64,000 nucleotides of DNA from Hyparrhenia diplandra (taxonomy: Eukaryota > Streptophyta > Magnoliopsida > Poales > Poaceae). A model generated the notes under the pieces. That model worked only from the letters and a program-made list of their open reading frames with translations, was not told where the DNA came from and made no database searches. Positions 45,331 to 58,385 of the stretch are shown here, in pieces; the first letter of the stretch is position 1, and every line of letters starts with the position of its first letter. A program made the translations under genes and the position numbers. The stretch lies in the NCBI GenBank assembly GCA_015847255.1, contig JADLZK010009006.1, positions 124,001 to 188,000 on the forward strand, in the 5' to 3' direction.

Positions 45331-46276
45331 TACAATCACGCCTCTAAAAACACCTATAAATAGAAACACTCAAAAAGGAAATGGTAGGCAACCGACCAAA
45401 AAAGAACCGATTAAAGACCCCCACAAATGGCGCACTACTTGCCACCTCAAATTCGCCAGGCCAGGTCGGGATCAGGACGGACTTGTCGGTCCACGGCGGG
45501 CAGTTTGATCACCTCGATTTATTCACGTTGATTTTTCAGTCCCCGGTAGATTCTTCTCTACATGTCCTTGAACCTTGATGCTCAGGTATCGTATCAGGGT
45601 GCAGGTGAACAAAAGCCTCGCCGTACGTGCGTTCGTTCTCCCACTGATTACCGTGGAAAACCGAAACATCGTACTGGAGTATGTACGTGCGTTTTCCCCA
45701 CTGATTGCTGTGGAAATTAAACCGAAACATCTAGACATCTCGTATGCAAATGCAATGCAATGCAGTCCACGCGAAGAACCTTTTAATCCCCTCCACGTAC
45801 GTACCAGACGGCCCTAGTGAATCGATGGTGAACGTTGTGGTCGTTGCCCGTGTAACCACCACCACCACTACCACCAGCTCCCGGAGGGTTTGCACCGCAC
45901 GGCAAGCAGCGGCGTGCGTGGGCTGCCGAACCCCGAGTCCCCAACACCCCAACCGGCGTCGGCGTCGTCGGCGCGTGGCGTAGGAATCGCGAGAAAAAGG
46001 CGACGAACACCAGCCGAACAGGTCACACGCTCACACCGAAAGCGCAGCTGCGAAGCTGGTCTCCGCTGTTACGTCTCTGCTGCCCGCCCGCCTCTAGTCC
46101 ATTCCAACAAGAGTCCCCACCGGTCACCACCACCATCACCACCACGCCAGCCCAGCCCCACCACTCTTTCCGAGTCTTCCTTCGTCTCCAAGCCGCCGCC
46201 TCTCTCGGTTCCGCGCACCGTGCCGCGCCGCCGGCGGAAGGAGAGGAGTGGAGACGGGTCAGGGCGACGTACGCCG
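45331..46276. other. Promoter and 5' flank of the kinase gene
   Basis: No separate gene. An imperfect direct repeat of about 60 bases (GTACGTGCGTT...CCACTGATT(A/G)C(C/T)GTGGAAA...CCGAAACATC) lies at about 45625-45732. From 45870 on the sequence is GC-rich with CCACC-type repeats and is the likely 5' UTR. Confidence 0.45.
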
Positions 46277-48850
46277 ATGCACCCCAAGCTGTCGCGGGCC
46301 GCCCGCAGACTCATCTGCTGCGCCGGGGTCGCCTCCCCTGAGGACCTGTAAGTCGCCAGCTCCTTGCCTCCTTGTCTTGCTGCTCCCCAGCTGCCCTTTT
46401 GTGTCTCTGGTGGGATTGTCTGGGTTCCGCTGAAATCAGCCGCGGTGTGTGAGCGCGCGCGGGCGATTGGTGTTGGTGTAGAGCTGTAGATAGATGTTTG
46501 GGGGTTCGTTCGTCCTGGGCCACGACGGAATTCCGCGCGCTTGGCTGCTCGGTTCGCGGCGTTTTCTTCTTGGTTGTTCTGAACTCGCCGGATGCCACAG
46601 TGAAGGTTGTAAGTTTCTGTCGATACTAGCTCGTTTCTTGTTTTGGTTCATGTGAATTTGTCAAATACTAAAGAGGGGCGGTGCAAAATTTAACTGACCC
46701 GGACTCCAATTTGGTGGAAAGTAGACATCATGTTTGGTTTCAGAGCTATTGTTTGGTTTTGGTACAAGCGATGGTGGTGAGGTGAAATTAGTAGGGATTT
46801 GGGTGCTCCGATTCTTGTTATTTGTTTAGTGACACTAGCTAAGACCAAGGGAAAGTTTAAAGTTTGGTGGCAGATGATCCCAGCTTTATTCTGTTCCTCA
46901 CCTTCAGAAAAAGAAAAAACTATGAAATGGTGTGGAAGTTTGGCATGTTGGTATTGTTTGATGAATTTATGATCGATATGATCCATCAATTTTATAAGCT
47001 CGGAATAGCCAAATTTTGTTCTGGGGGCACCAGGGGATTTGTATCAGTGGAATTGAATATGAGTTGATCACCTATTCTGTGCTTGGAAGTTGGAAGGCCA
47101 GTTCATAGTAGCTCATCATGTATTTAATTGCTTTGCTTTGTCAGGTCTGATGAAAGAAGTGGATCGTTGAGGTGGGTATTCTCATTGAGAGAGCTTCGAT
47201 CAGCGACAAACAGCTTCAATTACGATAACAAGATTGGAGAAGGGCCACTTGGGAGTGTGTATTGGGGACAAGTTTGGGATGGTTCTCAGGTTTCTGCTCC
47301 GTACATATTTATCCTTGCTGAGAATTAAAATTTGAACTTTATTGTCTTTTAATTTTCTTATTACCTGCCAGTACACCCAGTCACAGTTATTTTGCACAGC
47401 TGCGAACATTTTATTGGTACCTATCTCACTAAATAACCAAACAGGAAACAACTACTTATATATATATTTTTTGTTTTGTTTGGGACATTGATCTTTGATT
47501 GCGTTATTATTAGGTAGGTAGGATATGTTGTCATTGGGAAGTCAACAGAAAATTTTATATGAACTGGCTACAGGTTTGCATATCTCCATCTTGTAAATAA
47601 AAACTAAAAATGCCTGCATTACCCTGTCATGGTGCCAACTATGGAACGTGTCTTCTTTAAAATTATGATTGAGGTCTCATGATCCTGCGGAGTAGCCTTC
47701 TTTTTAAGCATTGTGAAAAGAATCAGTATAATGATTCTTAGACAAATAAAACCCATCTCTTAGGTATGATATATGGTCTGTGTCTACACTTATTCTTTTT
47801 TTTACATGTACCTCTGTTCATATTATTATGCAATTTGAGTGGCTAGGAATATTGTGACAACGTGTCATTCCATGCATCATTCTCTGTATCCAGCCTTGGT
47901 ATTATATAAAACTAAGTTGAATTCAATGCAACCTACTGATTGACTTTACCAATCTTCGTTGATGCAGATCGCTGTCAAGAGGTTAAAGAATGCAAAGAAT
48001 GGCACAGAAGTGGAATTTGCTTCAGAAGTTGAGATATTGGGAAGGATAAGACACAAAAATCTCCTGAGTTTTCGTGGATATTGTGCGGATGGACCTGAAC
48101 GCGTTCTGGTGTACGACTATATGGCGAACTCAAGTCTCTATGCACATCTTCATGGAACACATTCTGCAGAATGTCTGCTTGACTGGCGGAGGAGGGCATC
48201 TATTGCCATTGGCACCGCTCGAGCTCTCTTGTGAGTGAACGACCTCTTTATCTTTGCTCATAACAGAACAATATTGATAAACTCATACATTGTTGCTTTT
48301 GTTAAACACTGTGACAGAGATAACTCAAGTACTTTTTCACAGGTACCTTCATCACCATGCAACACCGAAGATAATCCATGGAAGCATCAAGACCACCAAT
48401 GTGTTACTGGATTCAGACTTCCAGGCACATGTTGGTGATTTTGGTCTGATAAGGCTTATTCCTGATGGAATGGACCATGAAAAGATAACAAGTGAAAGCC
48501 AGCGAGGTTATCTTGCTCCTGAGTACATTATGTTCGGCAAACCAACAGAAGGTTCTGATGTATACAGCTTTGGAATAATACTACTGGAGCTTGCGAGTGG
48601 CAAAAGGCCAATAGAAAAGTCGGGTTCTGTTAAGACATATGGAATTCGAAACTGGGTGCTCCCGCTGGCGAGGCAGGGTAGATACGATGAAATTGCAGAC
48701 TCAAAACTCAGTGACAAGTTCTCTGAATCTGAACTGAGAAGAATGGTGTTAGTTGGGCTAGCATGTACGCATTCAGAATCTGAAAAGAGACCGACAATGC
48801 TTGAAGTTGTGCCATTGCTGAAAGGCTTAATCAAAAGAGACCCTTCTTAA
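46277..48850 (+). CDS. PTI1-like receptor-like cytoplasmic kinase, predicted pseudokinase
   Basis: Cytoplasmic Ser/Thr-kinase-fold protein related to PTI1-like kinase At3g15890 (from memory), probably in membrane-proximal signalling; a Cys pair (LICCAG) near the N-terminus could be acylated. Exons 46277-46347, 47145-47289, 47968-48230 and 48343-48850 (GT-AG, phases fit) give 328 residues. Seen: glycine loop IGEGPLGSVYWG (54-65), AVK lysine Lys76, helix-C Glu near 92, DFG at 192-194, and a GYLAPEY segment. The catalytic loop reads IIHGSIKTTN: the HRD aspartate is replaced by Ser174, while Asn179 is kept. ATP binding may persist but phosphotransfer is doubtful. The C-terminus stops at RDPS; the next 110 bases in the +1 frame read LERDELFSPDS...QELAGA and a TGA at 48967-48969, so a one-base shift near 48825-48832 has probably removed an ancestral tail of about 40 residues. 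Confidence 0.85.
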
Positions 48851-48963
48851 GCTTGAAAGAGATGAGCTGTTCAGCCCAGACTCGATGGTGAGTTCGCAAG
48901 GAACACCAACCCCAGATGGGAGCACAGACTCTGCGCCAAAGAAAGATCAAGAACTGGCTGGGG

Positions 48964-49828
48964 CGTGAACTCTGATATATGGATACTGTAGGCGATGGTA
49001 GAATGCATATTTGTGGTATTGATGATTGGTTTGTGCGGTTTGACGTGAATGGAAACTGTATAGTCATTGTTTCCTTTAAGTTTTTTTTTTTTTTTTTTTT
49101 TTTGGCTCTCCCTTTTTGTGAGAGCAAGGAAGAGCGAGGGGTTGGAGATAGTTGGTTGTCATGCGAAGTGCTTTTTGTATGCTCCGCATAGAAAATGCAC
49201 ATGTTTTCCAGATGTTTGTATATTTCTCTGATCAATCATGCTGTCCTTATATTAATTTGCACAGGATGCATGCCCTTTATTTTGCAGAGCTACCAATATA
49301 CAATGAGACAAATTTTTTTTGACAACAATACAATGAGACAATTAAATTACTTCAGCGCTATTTCGATACTGAAATTTGGCTTTGGCCTTTTCTCCCGTGG
49401 TCGCAACTTCCATAGTCCATTGCCGTCTCATGTGCATTCAGAACTTGTTGGCAAAGTGTCCGTTCCGTTGCAAGCTACTCTTTGCAAAAACCTTTGTCAG
49501 GTCTCTGGTACTTTACACACCATAGCCAGTTCTCAAGGAACTAGACATCTAACAGACAATACAGCAACTGTCTTGGGCGTTGAGATGTGAGGCACGGTTG
49601 GTAGTTGGTACGTGCAAACAAGCAAACAACTGAATTGCACTGCACGATGGCAAGGACCGAATCTCAATCAGAAGCAGTAGTTGAGGGCAAAGCAAAAAAA
49701 AGGAGCCGACACAAAACAGTTTATAAAAAAAGCCCAAACGCGCAAGCGTAGCATCTACTTTTACCCCGTCCAACTATTTGATTCGATCGGATTGAGATTC
49801 CGGCACGCTTTTTCCTGTAGCGCCCAGG
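48964..49828 (+). repeat. Kinase 3' UTR block, copied again at 56688-57699
   Basis: This block begins at the ancestral stop of the kinase and ends near TGTAGCGCCCAG. The same sequence in the same order and orientation recurs at 56688-57699 (shared: GGCGATGGTAGAA, TTGTGGTATTGATGATTGGT, GGAAACTGTATAGTCATTGT, GTCCGTTCCGTTGCAAGCTA or nearly so, GTGAGGCACGGTTGGTAGTT). The distal copy holds a MITE-like insertion of about 110 bases at 57496-57606. Poly-T of about 23 bases sits at 49079-49102. Confidence 0.88.
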
Positions 49829-50626
49829 CTGCCCGCCGTGAGTCGGACTGAACCGTGGAACGCGGCGCACGGGCGAGTCGAGTCCGATCTGCCTTGGGCC
49901 TAGGCTGCTCGCCGTACGACTCGGAGTTTGGAAACGATCAAATGATCAAATTATGCAATTCTGGGAGCCTCTCATGCAGTTTCCGACTTCTGTCCTGTTT
50001 ACAACTTTATTGGATTAACAGACTGATAGTTACACCTGTTTTACTGCACTACTGTATTTCTGCTTGCGAGGAATTTTAGACTATTTGTTATTCTTACTCA
50101 TGCATATTATAAGTTGCTTAATAAAAAACGGGCTATATTCCTCGATCACGAAAAAAAAAACTTCTAAATGTCATTATGAGTGTGAACTCACTCAGAAGAA
50201 GATGGAATTAAGCTACCCATTGAACTCCCCTAGTTGACCTTTCCTTCAAGGGGTAGCCAAGTTGAAGGAATTGCAAGATGAAAGTTTCAAACATTCCAGC
50301 ACTTCACTCAAAGAATTAGTTATCCCTATGGTTGAGAAGTCTATCCAAGCGCAAGGATCATTTGCTTAGGATCAGTGGCTTGTTGGATCATCTATAAGGA
50401 GCTCGAGTAATTGTCAGGATTGGTCTTCACTTCGAGCTATCCACAATTGGGAGTTGTACCCTCAACATACTCAAGACAAGTTGGCATTGGTGTCATAGTA
50501 GACAATGTGCATCTACAGTTGGTTCTACGAAGACTTCGAGGAAAACTTTAAAATTACACCAATCATATGCCAAGTAAGCTATGATTGGAAAAGGCCTCTA
50601 CTTGGTTAGGCTATCTCTACTAGTGG
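49829..50626. other. Intergenic DNA, no gene seen
   Basis: Only short frames without domains. Nothing equivalent separates the two blocks in the same way in the distal copy, where 4.3 kb of other DNA, including the DUF295 gene, lies between them. Confidence 0.4.
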
Positions 50627-51246
50627 ATTCAAATGAGTTCGTCAGTAAAAACATATCAAATCTAACCACCATTATAGAAGATTTGCTGAATTTTTAGGAA
50701 CTGTCCAAGCAAAAGATGACAACCAATTCTCATGTCACTGTCTCAGGGACACTTATGCTTAAATGCTTTTGATTGTCGAAGAGATGATTTGCCAAGTTGT
50801 CAGAATTTCTGCCCTCGTAGTCCTCTGTGCTGCATAAATATCTGTCTCCTGAGCATCTGAATTATTACAAGGGAACAATAAAATGTGAAAAACGATGAAA
50901 TAATTCGGCGGTATATCATCGTTGTTCCAGCAGATAAGTAATCAGTGTTGTACAAAAATGAAAGAGTATACAATCTAACTAATCCAAGATCAAATGATGA
51001 CACTTTTGGCGAACAAGTGAAAGGATAGAATTATTTGAACTAGGATTAAGAATCTGTCAAAGGACTCGCAAGCCTTAAGTGCACTATGAATACTAAAAAA
51101 CATAAAACATGAAATCTTACCATTTTAATAACTTGATCAAGTGAAAAATTTGTCAAATGACTCCTAAGTGGATCACATACAAGTATGGCAAAACCACAAA
51201 TTTAAATTCATGGTGAAAACTGTTCAAAAAGTTGAACTCAACAATT
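50627..51246 (+). repeat. Second duplicated block, copied again at 62036-62714
   Basis: Shared words in the same order: CAAATCTAACCACCA, CCAATTCTCATGTCACTGTC, TTAAATGCT, CTCGTAGTCCTCTGTGCT, TCATCGTTGTTCCAGCAGAT, GATCAAGTGAAAAATTTGTC and TTTAAATTCATGG. With the 3' UTR block this makes two pairs of blocks in matching order, pointing to one ancestral duplication of about 2.3 kb later opened by insertions. Confidence 0.8.
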
Positions 51247-51944
51247 TATCGAGAATTTAGAGCACGACACACATACAACAACATGTGTTCTCGCAAAGGT
51301 AAACATAGAAGCCATGTTACTTTGCAAATCATTCTCAATTACTTCCACATGTTTTTCATCATTTTACAAGCACCCAAACTAAAATGAACTCGAACTGCAA
51401 GAAAAGTTTTATTTTTCAAAACTTTCTCGAACAAAGATATGTGTGTGTGTGTGTGTGTGTGGGGGGGTCATATGTTTGGAACCCCATAGTCATGTTTTTA
51501 GGCCCGTTTGGATAGCCCGAGTCTCATCAAAACAATATTTAGGGACCATTTATAGTCATTAGTGGCATCCTTTTGTAAATACAAGCCTCCTACGGGTCAT
51601 GATGATATTTCTAAGATTTAAATGTACCAGGCCCCCCTGCACTTGTCAAGAAGTGCCACTTAGGTCCACAAACTTTGAAATTGCATTTCTTGGTCCGTAA
51701 AGTTGCTAAGTGGTGTAGCATAGTGGTTGGTATGGTCCAAAATGGACCTGCGGTGCTCCAATTTACAAGTTCAAGAATGTGTGGTGCACCACTTGCAAGT
51801 TTATGGACCTAGAAATGTGTTCTTAAAGTTTGTGGACCTAAATGACACCCTTGACAAGATTAGTGGTCGATTTGATGCATTTAACTCTTTATGTAAATAT
51901 AAACCCACTAAGGGCATGAAAAAAACCTGCTCTATAAAAGGGGA
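51247..51944. other. Intergenic DNA with a GT microsatellite
   Basis: No supportable gene. A (GT)n tract followed by seven Gs lies at about 51440-51466. Confidence 0.45.
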
Positions 51945-52330
51945 GAGGGAGAGGGATGAGAGGGAGGAAGAGGGAGGATGATCACTCAGCTCTTTCCTAT
52001 CTTCTATTCGTCCAAACATTTTTATTGGCTACTCCAACAAAAGAAGACTAGGCACAATTTTTAATTCATTGCATTAAACAAAGTAGTGACTAGTGATCTA
52101 ATTTCCAAAGTGATGAATTGAAAAGTTATTGTCATGAGGGAGAGGGATGAGAGGGAGAAAGAGGGAGGATGATCACTCAGCTCTTTCCTATCTTCTATTC
52201 GTCCAAACATTTTTTTATCGGCTACTCCAACAAAAGAAGACTAGGCACAATTTTTAATTCATTGCATTAAACAAAGTAGTGACTAGTGATACTAATTTCC
52301 AAAGTGATGAATTGAAAAGTTATTGTCATG
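51945..52330. repeat. Tandem duplication of about 191 bases
   Basis: Two head-to-tail copies, 51945-52135 and 52136-52330, start GAGGGAGAGGGATGAG and end AAAAGTTATTGTCATG. They differ by only a handful of bases and small indels, so the duplication is recent. Confidence 0.88.
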
Positions 52331-52345
52331 GGTACTACTACTATT

Positions 52346-52663
52346 GAGCACCTCCAGTGTTGTATGCGAACCGTGGCGAGAATGTGTCAAGACAGAAGTT
52401 CGGTTCGCTTTTGCACTCTTCAACTTCACAAAGTGTAAACATCGGCTTTTGGAATAAAGAATAGACTTTTGTTTACTTTATTTGGTACGACAGCATGCTC
52501 CCACCGTCTACCCGCTTCATCTAACATTTTAATTCCCCAAGAGCCGAACCATCTTTGGAGTTCGCCGGATTTCGACACATACGGTTCGCTTGTCGCAAGG
52601 TGTGTTGGTTCGGTTTAATTTTTGCCCACGGTTCGCTTTTTTGCGCATACACCGGAGCTGCCC
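52346..52663. mobile_element. MITE with imperfect inverted ends
   Basis: The left end GAGCACCTCCAGTGTTGTATGCG and the right end GCGCATACACCGGAGCTGCCC are inverted relatives of each other (GRGCASCTCCRGTGT). The interior contains several GGTTCGCTT words in both orientations. Target duplication is unclear, so the superfamily is not assigned with confidence (PIF/Harbinger-like ends). Confidence 0.55.
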
Positions 52664-54190
52664 TTAAAGTTTCGTTTCACCCGGTGATTCATAGATCTAC
52701 TTAAATAAATTTTTATCTACCTCGTCAACATTAGAGGGTCACCCTAGATGCACTCGAGACTACAAGATTGTTCGCCACCATTCTCTAATTGCATTTTGCA
52801 TTCCTTGGACCACTGCGCCCCTCATCCCTCAGACAGAACAAATGGTTTGGAGAAGTGATTAGACGGAGCGCTCAAACCTCCTGATCTTCTTCATACTCAC
52901 TAGTGAACACACACATGACATGCAAATGTTATAGAAATATCAAAGTTCCCCAACCTGTTGAAATTAGATCTCACAAGTGTGCTCACCCAACCAAATTCTA
53001 GTGTTGCCTCGGCTTTGTATGCCCAAAACTTGATGGTGCAAAACTGAATAAATGTTCTTTATAGCTTGTTGTATGCCAGGTGATCAGATCAAACCTCGCA
53101 ATTGCGCCCTTACGGGCTGTGGAGAAGAAACGGTCGACTAATAAATTTGTTCAAGTGCCTGTCACTTTGGATTTTGACAAAGTTGGTCGGCCATGTGTCC
53201 ATCTTAGTTACCTAGGCTACTTGTGAGCCATTAAATGTATTTAGAGAAATGCAATTACTGTTGTGTGCGCCACCGCCATTGTCTCCTAGAAGATTATTGA
53301 AGGCGCTCCTTCCCAAGAGAGTCTCTCTCGCCTTCCGAGGGCTATCTCTATGCTAGAAGATTATTGAAGGTGCCCCTTCCCAAGGGAGTCTCTCGCCTTA
53401 GGGGGCTATCTCGATGCTTGTGGTACACTTGTGACACGCAGACAATTGCTAGTGAAGGCATCTAGGCCCCTAATGAATTTCAGTGATTGGGCAAGATAAG
53501 ATTATTATGACTAACGTGTGTTTTGCAGAGGCAATATAAGTTAGGGCATGATAATGGTGATTAATTGGGCTATCATTGGTCTACATGCCCCTATGATGGA
53601 AATCATTTTTCATTTTTTGAAAGGATGGACAACAAGACTAAGGATGGAGGGGAGGCGGAGGTAGGGAGGCCGTGGGGGCGGCCGCTACTGTACACGGGCG
53701 AGGTCGCCGTGGAGGGGGGGGGGGGCGGTGGACCGTGGGGAGGGTCGCAGCCATGATCATCCAACAGAGTAAAGTCGCCCATCGCCCGATCACGACTTCA
53801 AGAGAGAGAAGAAGGTGTGCATCGGGGAGGGGGAAGAAAAGAAACAAAACGGTTCAGAGTGTGTAATCAGTGGCAATGTTGGGTAATTTCCTTCGAACTC
53901 CATGACCAGGTCTATTTTAGAGGGTTTCAAAGCTGGGTAAGAGGTGCTCCAAGAACACCATAAAAAATAAACTAGAGCTCCAATAACTCCATGGAGTTGG
54001 TTTTTTTTGGAGTTGGGGTGTTTGGCTAGCTCCACCCAGCTCTACCCTGGAGTTTGGTTCCAGAGTTATGCCAAACACGCCCTAAGTGTCGTTTGGTGTT
54101 GAGAGGCACTTAGAGTATTTCTATATTTTGTTTTTCTCTTTGGCTATACTATAAAGGGGGCATGTGTGGGTAGCTTGACCTAGGTGAGTC
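52664..54190. other. Intergenic DNA with a 67-base tandem repeat
   Basis: No supportable gene. Two copies of about 67 bases (CTAGAAGATTATTGAAGG, CCTTCCCAAG, GAGTCTCTC, GGGCTATCTC) lie at 53286-53352 and 53353-53419. Bases 53640-53760 are a GC-rich low-complexity patch with eleven consecutive Gs. Bases 53920-54085 resemble one end of a transposon (CCAAACACGCCCTAA). Confidence 0.45.
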
Positions 54191-54193
54191 TAA

Positions 54194-54385
54194 GGCCATC
54201 CTCAGTGGGGATTTCATGGCTCTGTTTTCAACACACTTATATTTTGGAAACAGTGCAAAAGAGTTTCATCCCCATGAAACTATCTCTACTATGAAACTCT
54301 TATCATCTCTCTCTTCATTAACACAGTGCCATGTCAGCATATTTAATGCCCATGTAACTCTATGCAACTTGCATTGAGACTGGCC
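54194..54385. mobile_element. Tourist-type MITE
   Basis: A 192-base element starts GGCCATCCTCAGTGGGGATT and ends GCATTGAGACTGGCC, imperfect inverted repeats of the GGCCAGTCTCAGTG family, flanked by TAA on both sides (54191-54193 and 54386-54388). Non-coding and non-autonomous. Confidence 0.82.
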
Positions 54386-54799
54386 TAATGGTTTAGTGTG
54401 TGTACACTTGTCAAACTTAGCACTAGGTAGCTCAGAGATTGCTTGGAGATCACATGGAGCAAACTTGGTTTGGGAAAGTTTTGGATTCGATGAAATTTGG
54501 GCAGTGTTTGGTTGACCAAACTCTGCACCAGACACACAGGAGGTGAGTCTGGTCAGTTCTGCTAGAATTCAATACTGATCGGACTCTGTACAGACTCGTG
54601 TGGGATGGGTCTAGTCTTAGTCCAGTAAGGGTCCAGAAGTGTATTTTCATGGCCAAACGAGTCTCTTGGATGTTGATCAAGTAACCGTTTGAAAAATGTT
54701 GATCAAGTAGCTGTTTGGAGTGACTAGAATTAGCATCAGGTGCATCTGGTGCAACATTATGTGAGTCTGGTCAGTGCGCTGAAATTGTGTTTTGGCTCA

Positions 54800-56687
54800 A
54801 AAGACTAGTTGAAAGGTCCCTTGTGGTTTTTGGTAATTGAGTGTCAACATTAGGTGGACTAATATGTGTGATTGAGATTATGCACAGGAGATTATTTCAC
54901 ATGTGATGACGCAATGAAGGAGCTTTATTGCATATGAGACATGACATGGAGTCATGTGACCAAGGTGGTGAAGATCAAGAAAAGGCTTGACTTGATGGAC
55001 CGGTTGCAAGTGTGTAACGACCCTGATTTCTGTGAAGGGAAATCCACAGATACATAGAACAAAGTGATAGTCTCCAAGGATCATCCCATCACAATATCCA
55101 TATAACAGTCGATACCGAGTACAAGACTTCGTTCAAAAGTACAAATAGAGGTTTAAAATTATTACATCGCCACTTGGCGAAATCAAACTAGCACACAACA
55201 TTCCAGAAAAGCAGTTCAGAGTAGCGGAAGCGTCGTCATCCTCTTCGCTTGAGCATAGGCACGAGACTCCTCCTCCTCAGTCCTCCCACCTGTCGGCGTT
55301 GAAGTCGTAGTCGGGCTCATCACCTGAAAGCTCTGTCGATTTAATTGTATCGCCGGGTTCCCCACCCTATGTGCTTGCTTTGTGGAGTGGATGCAAAAAG
55401 GTATAACAAGAGGCCTAATATCTGGCTCTAGTTTCCTATGCATGCATGAAGTTTAATAATAATAACAATCAAGTTTTAATCTCAACCTCAACTCACATCA
55501 CATCCCATGTTCCACCATGATCATCTCAAATCTCACAACTCACCAACACATCGACAAGACAGCCCTTCATCTTTTTCTGCCCTGCCTAATCGGCTCCCAG
55601 CCCTCTAGACTCTCACCGTAAATACCCCACACACAACTACCACCAAGGTAAGAAGAGAAGAACACCTCTCACTACTCAGAGAAGGGAAACCTCAGGATCA
55701 ACCTAGTCAAAAGACCGGCGCATGCCAAGGGTAGTCCAGGCAAGAAGGCCAGCGCAATCCTTGGTAGTCGGGTCTAGATGTGTCCTAGCCGAAAAGGCCG
55801 GACTATATAATATAGATTTACAACTCTGCAGAACGTGTACCCAAGACCACAAGATCACCATCATTAGTGCTCATGAAACACCTCGGCGATAAACGGAGAC
55901 CTCCTAGTCAGACGATGCCACCCTGCCACTCAGCCCTGGAACCCTTGGACGCAAACCCAGGCGATGAGATCGTAAGAACATCAAAGACTTAGGGCCCTAC
56001 CGTGGTCGCTAAGTTGTCTCGAGAGGGTGTGGGACATCAGCGCCCGTACCTCTCTATACTATCCGCTACCTCCTAGCAGGTATGGCACCGTCGATCTAAA
56101 AGGGGCAATCCGAACCCCGCCCACTGAATGCTGCGTGTGGTGAGTACCAATTCCCAAGACTCTAGGTCCTCGAAGATACAAGTCCTTAGGTAGGACTAGG
56201 CAAGACATCTTCAATACTTCTGCCCAGACTTCATCCCACGACAAGAATCAGTACTGGGCTATATCCCCTCGAACTTTACCCGCCACAGGTAGCGTAAAGT
56301 GGGAGTGCCCAGAAGCATCACCCTCGGCTAGACTTGTCGCTACGACTCGTCGTCATTCCTGCCTGGTCGACACAACCCTCACCACCACACACCCAAGCCA
56401 CGCACACGGAGTCACACTCAACAAGTTTCCACCGATTATCCGTCCGGCTCATATACTCCGGCTCTCAATATATAACATAAGTTTGACAAAATGAATATAG
56501 CAAACTGAAATAAGCGCGTGGCTAAAGCTATAAGCGGGTATGCAGGTGGTAGGTTGCGTCAAGGTAGAAAGGCTCGAGCAATCTATCATGCAACCTTAGC
56601 ATAGCAATGCATCAACATAAAGTAAAGCGCTAGCATTCTAGCATGATATGTCTAATAGGAGCTAAGAGGTTGGGTGGGACATATTTG
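54800..56687. mobile_element. Probable retrotransposon-derived non-coding DNA
   Basis: From about 54811 (GAAAGGTCCCTTGTGGTTTT) and again from 55014 (TGTAACGACCCTGATTTC) the sequence carries phrases that I recall from grass retroelement LTRs. There is no intact coding frame, and I could not define the element ends or a target duplication. It stops abruptly where the second copy of the kinase 3' UTR block begins at about 56688. Confidence 0.3.
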
Positions 56688-57699
56688 TGAACTCTGAATC
56701 TCTGATATATGGCTATTGTAGGCGATGGTAGAACGCATATTTGTGGTATTGATGATTGGTTTGTGCGGTTTGACATGAATGGAAACTGTATAGTCATTGT
56801 TTTACAGAAGGAGTTTTTTTGGCTCTCCCTTTTGTGAGAGCAAAGGAAGAGCGAGGGGGTTGGAGATAGTTGGTTGTTATGCGAAGTGCTTTTTGTATGC
56901 TCCGCATAGAAAATGCACATGTTTCCCAGATGTTTGTATATTTCTCTGATCAATCATGCTGTCCTTATATTAATTTGCACAGGATGCATGCCGTTTATTT
57001 ATTTTGCCGAGCTACCAATATACAATGAGACATTTTTTTTTTGACAACAATACAATTCGACAATCAAATTACTTCATCGTTATTTGGACACTGAAATTTG
57101 GCTTTGGCCTTTCCTCCCGTGGTCGTAACTTCCATAGTCCATTGCCGTCTCATGTCGCATTCAGAACTTGTTGGCAAGTATCCGTTCCGTTGCAAGCTAC
57201 TTTTTGCAAAAACCTTTGTCAGATCTCTGGCCAGTTCTCAAGGAAACAAGCAAAAACAAGCACACAAGCAAAAACCTCTAACAGACAAAACAGCAACTGT
57301 CTTGGTCGTTGAGATGTGAGGCACGGTTGGTAGTTGGTACGTGCAAACAAGCAAACAACTGAATTGCACTGCACGATGGCAAGCCACAAGGACCGAATCT
57401 CAATCAGAAGCAGTAGTTGAGGGCAAAGCAAAAAAAAAAAAAAAAAAAAAAAGACCACAAAACAGTCTATAAAAAATGCCCAAAGTAGTTGTAGGCACTC
57501 TTTCCGTTTCAAAAAAGTAGTTCACTTTGATTTTTTAAAATATTGATTTTATAAAAAGTTAAACGCGCAATACGTAATAAAATCAATGTATTGAAAAACC
57601 AAAGTGATCGGATTGAGATTCCCGCATGCTTTTTACTTTTTGCCCCGTCCAACTATTTGATTCGATCGGATTGAGTTAACTTTTTCCTGTAGCGCCCAG
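56688..57699 (+). repeat. Orphan second copy of the kinase 3' UTR block
   Basis: Direct copy of 48964-49828, diverged by substitutions and indels, and lengthened by a poly-A run at about 57430-57452 and a MITE-like insertion (about 57496-57606, starting CTCTTTCCGTTTCAAAAAAG). No kinase coding sequence precedes it; the retroelement-like block abuts it instead. Confidence 0.85.
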
Positions 57700-58378
57700 C
57701 TTGTTAAAGTTAGTTAACAATAGCCCATGATCTTAGTAGGGGTAATTCCCTACACTAGCCATTGCGGCAAAGTAGAAATGAAGTAACTTCTGACAAATCA
57801 CCTCCTGCCAAAATTTAATGTTCTAAGCAGGTTATCTGCGTCTGGGTCTATTTTTGTGCTCATTAAAACATAGGAAAAAATATTTTTCATTAAATTAAAA
57901 TTCAACAAAGGGTATAGGAAATTTTTTTTATTGCATTCATGCTGGTGAATTTGAGTTTTGTACTTTTTGTTTTTTGAACGACAGTTAAACTGATTCAAAA
58001 TTCAATCTGAAAATAACTTTGAAAATTTAGAAGGAAAAAGGAAAATTCCTCCTCTCCCTCTGTTTAGGCGTCTCTCAGCCGAGGCCCAGCCTCTAACCCG
58101 CAGCCCAGCGCGCTCCTTCTCCCTTCCTCGGGCCCAATGGCCATTGGCCGGCCCAGATCGAGCGCAAGCCCGCGCGGACGCGCTCCTCTCCCTCTGTTTC
58201 TTTTTTTGAACATTCCCGCGTGTCTGCGAGTCGCTCTAAATTGCTGTCAATCCGGGCCCGCGTGTCAGCGCCATCCCCTACCTCTGCCGTCCCCGAGCCG
58301 GACTCTGTCCGAGCGGATCCCGCCGCCGCTGTGCTCCCGATTTCCTGGGATTCGGCGTGCGCTCCACGCCTACGCCCC

Positions 58379-58385
58379 TATAAAA
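58379..58385 (+). promoter_or_regulatory. TATA box of the DUF295 gene
   Basis: TATAAAA in a GC-rich setting, 296 bases before the ATG at 58675, implying a leader of about 265 bases. Confidence 0.6.

Noticed and set aside
53565..53866. Short Gly-rich frames around 53.7 kb
   Set aside because: Caused by a G-run and GGC-repeat patch; no other support.
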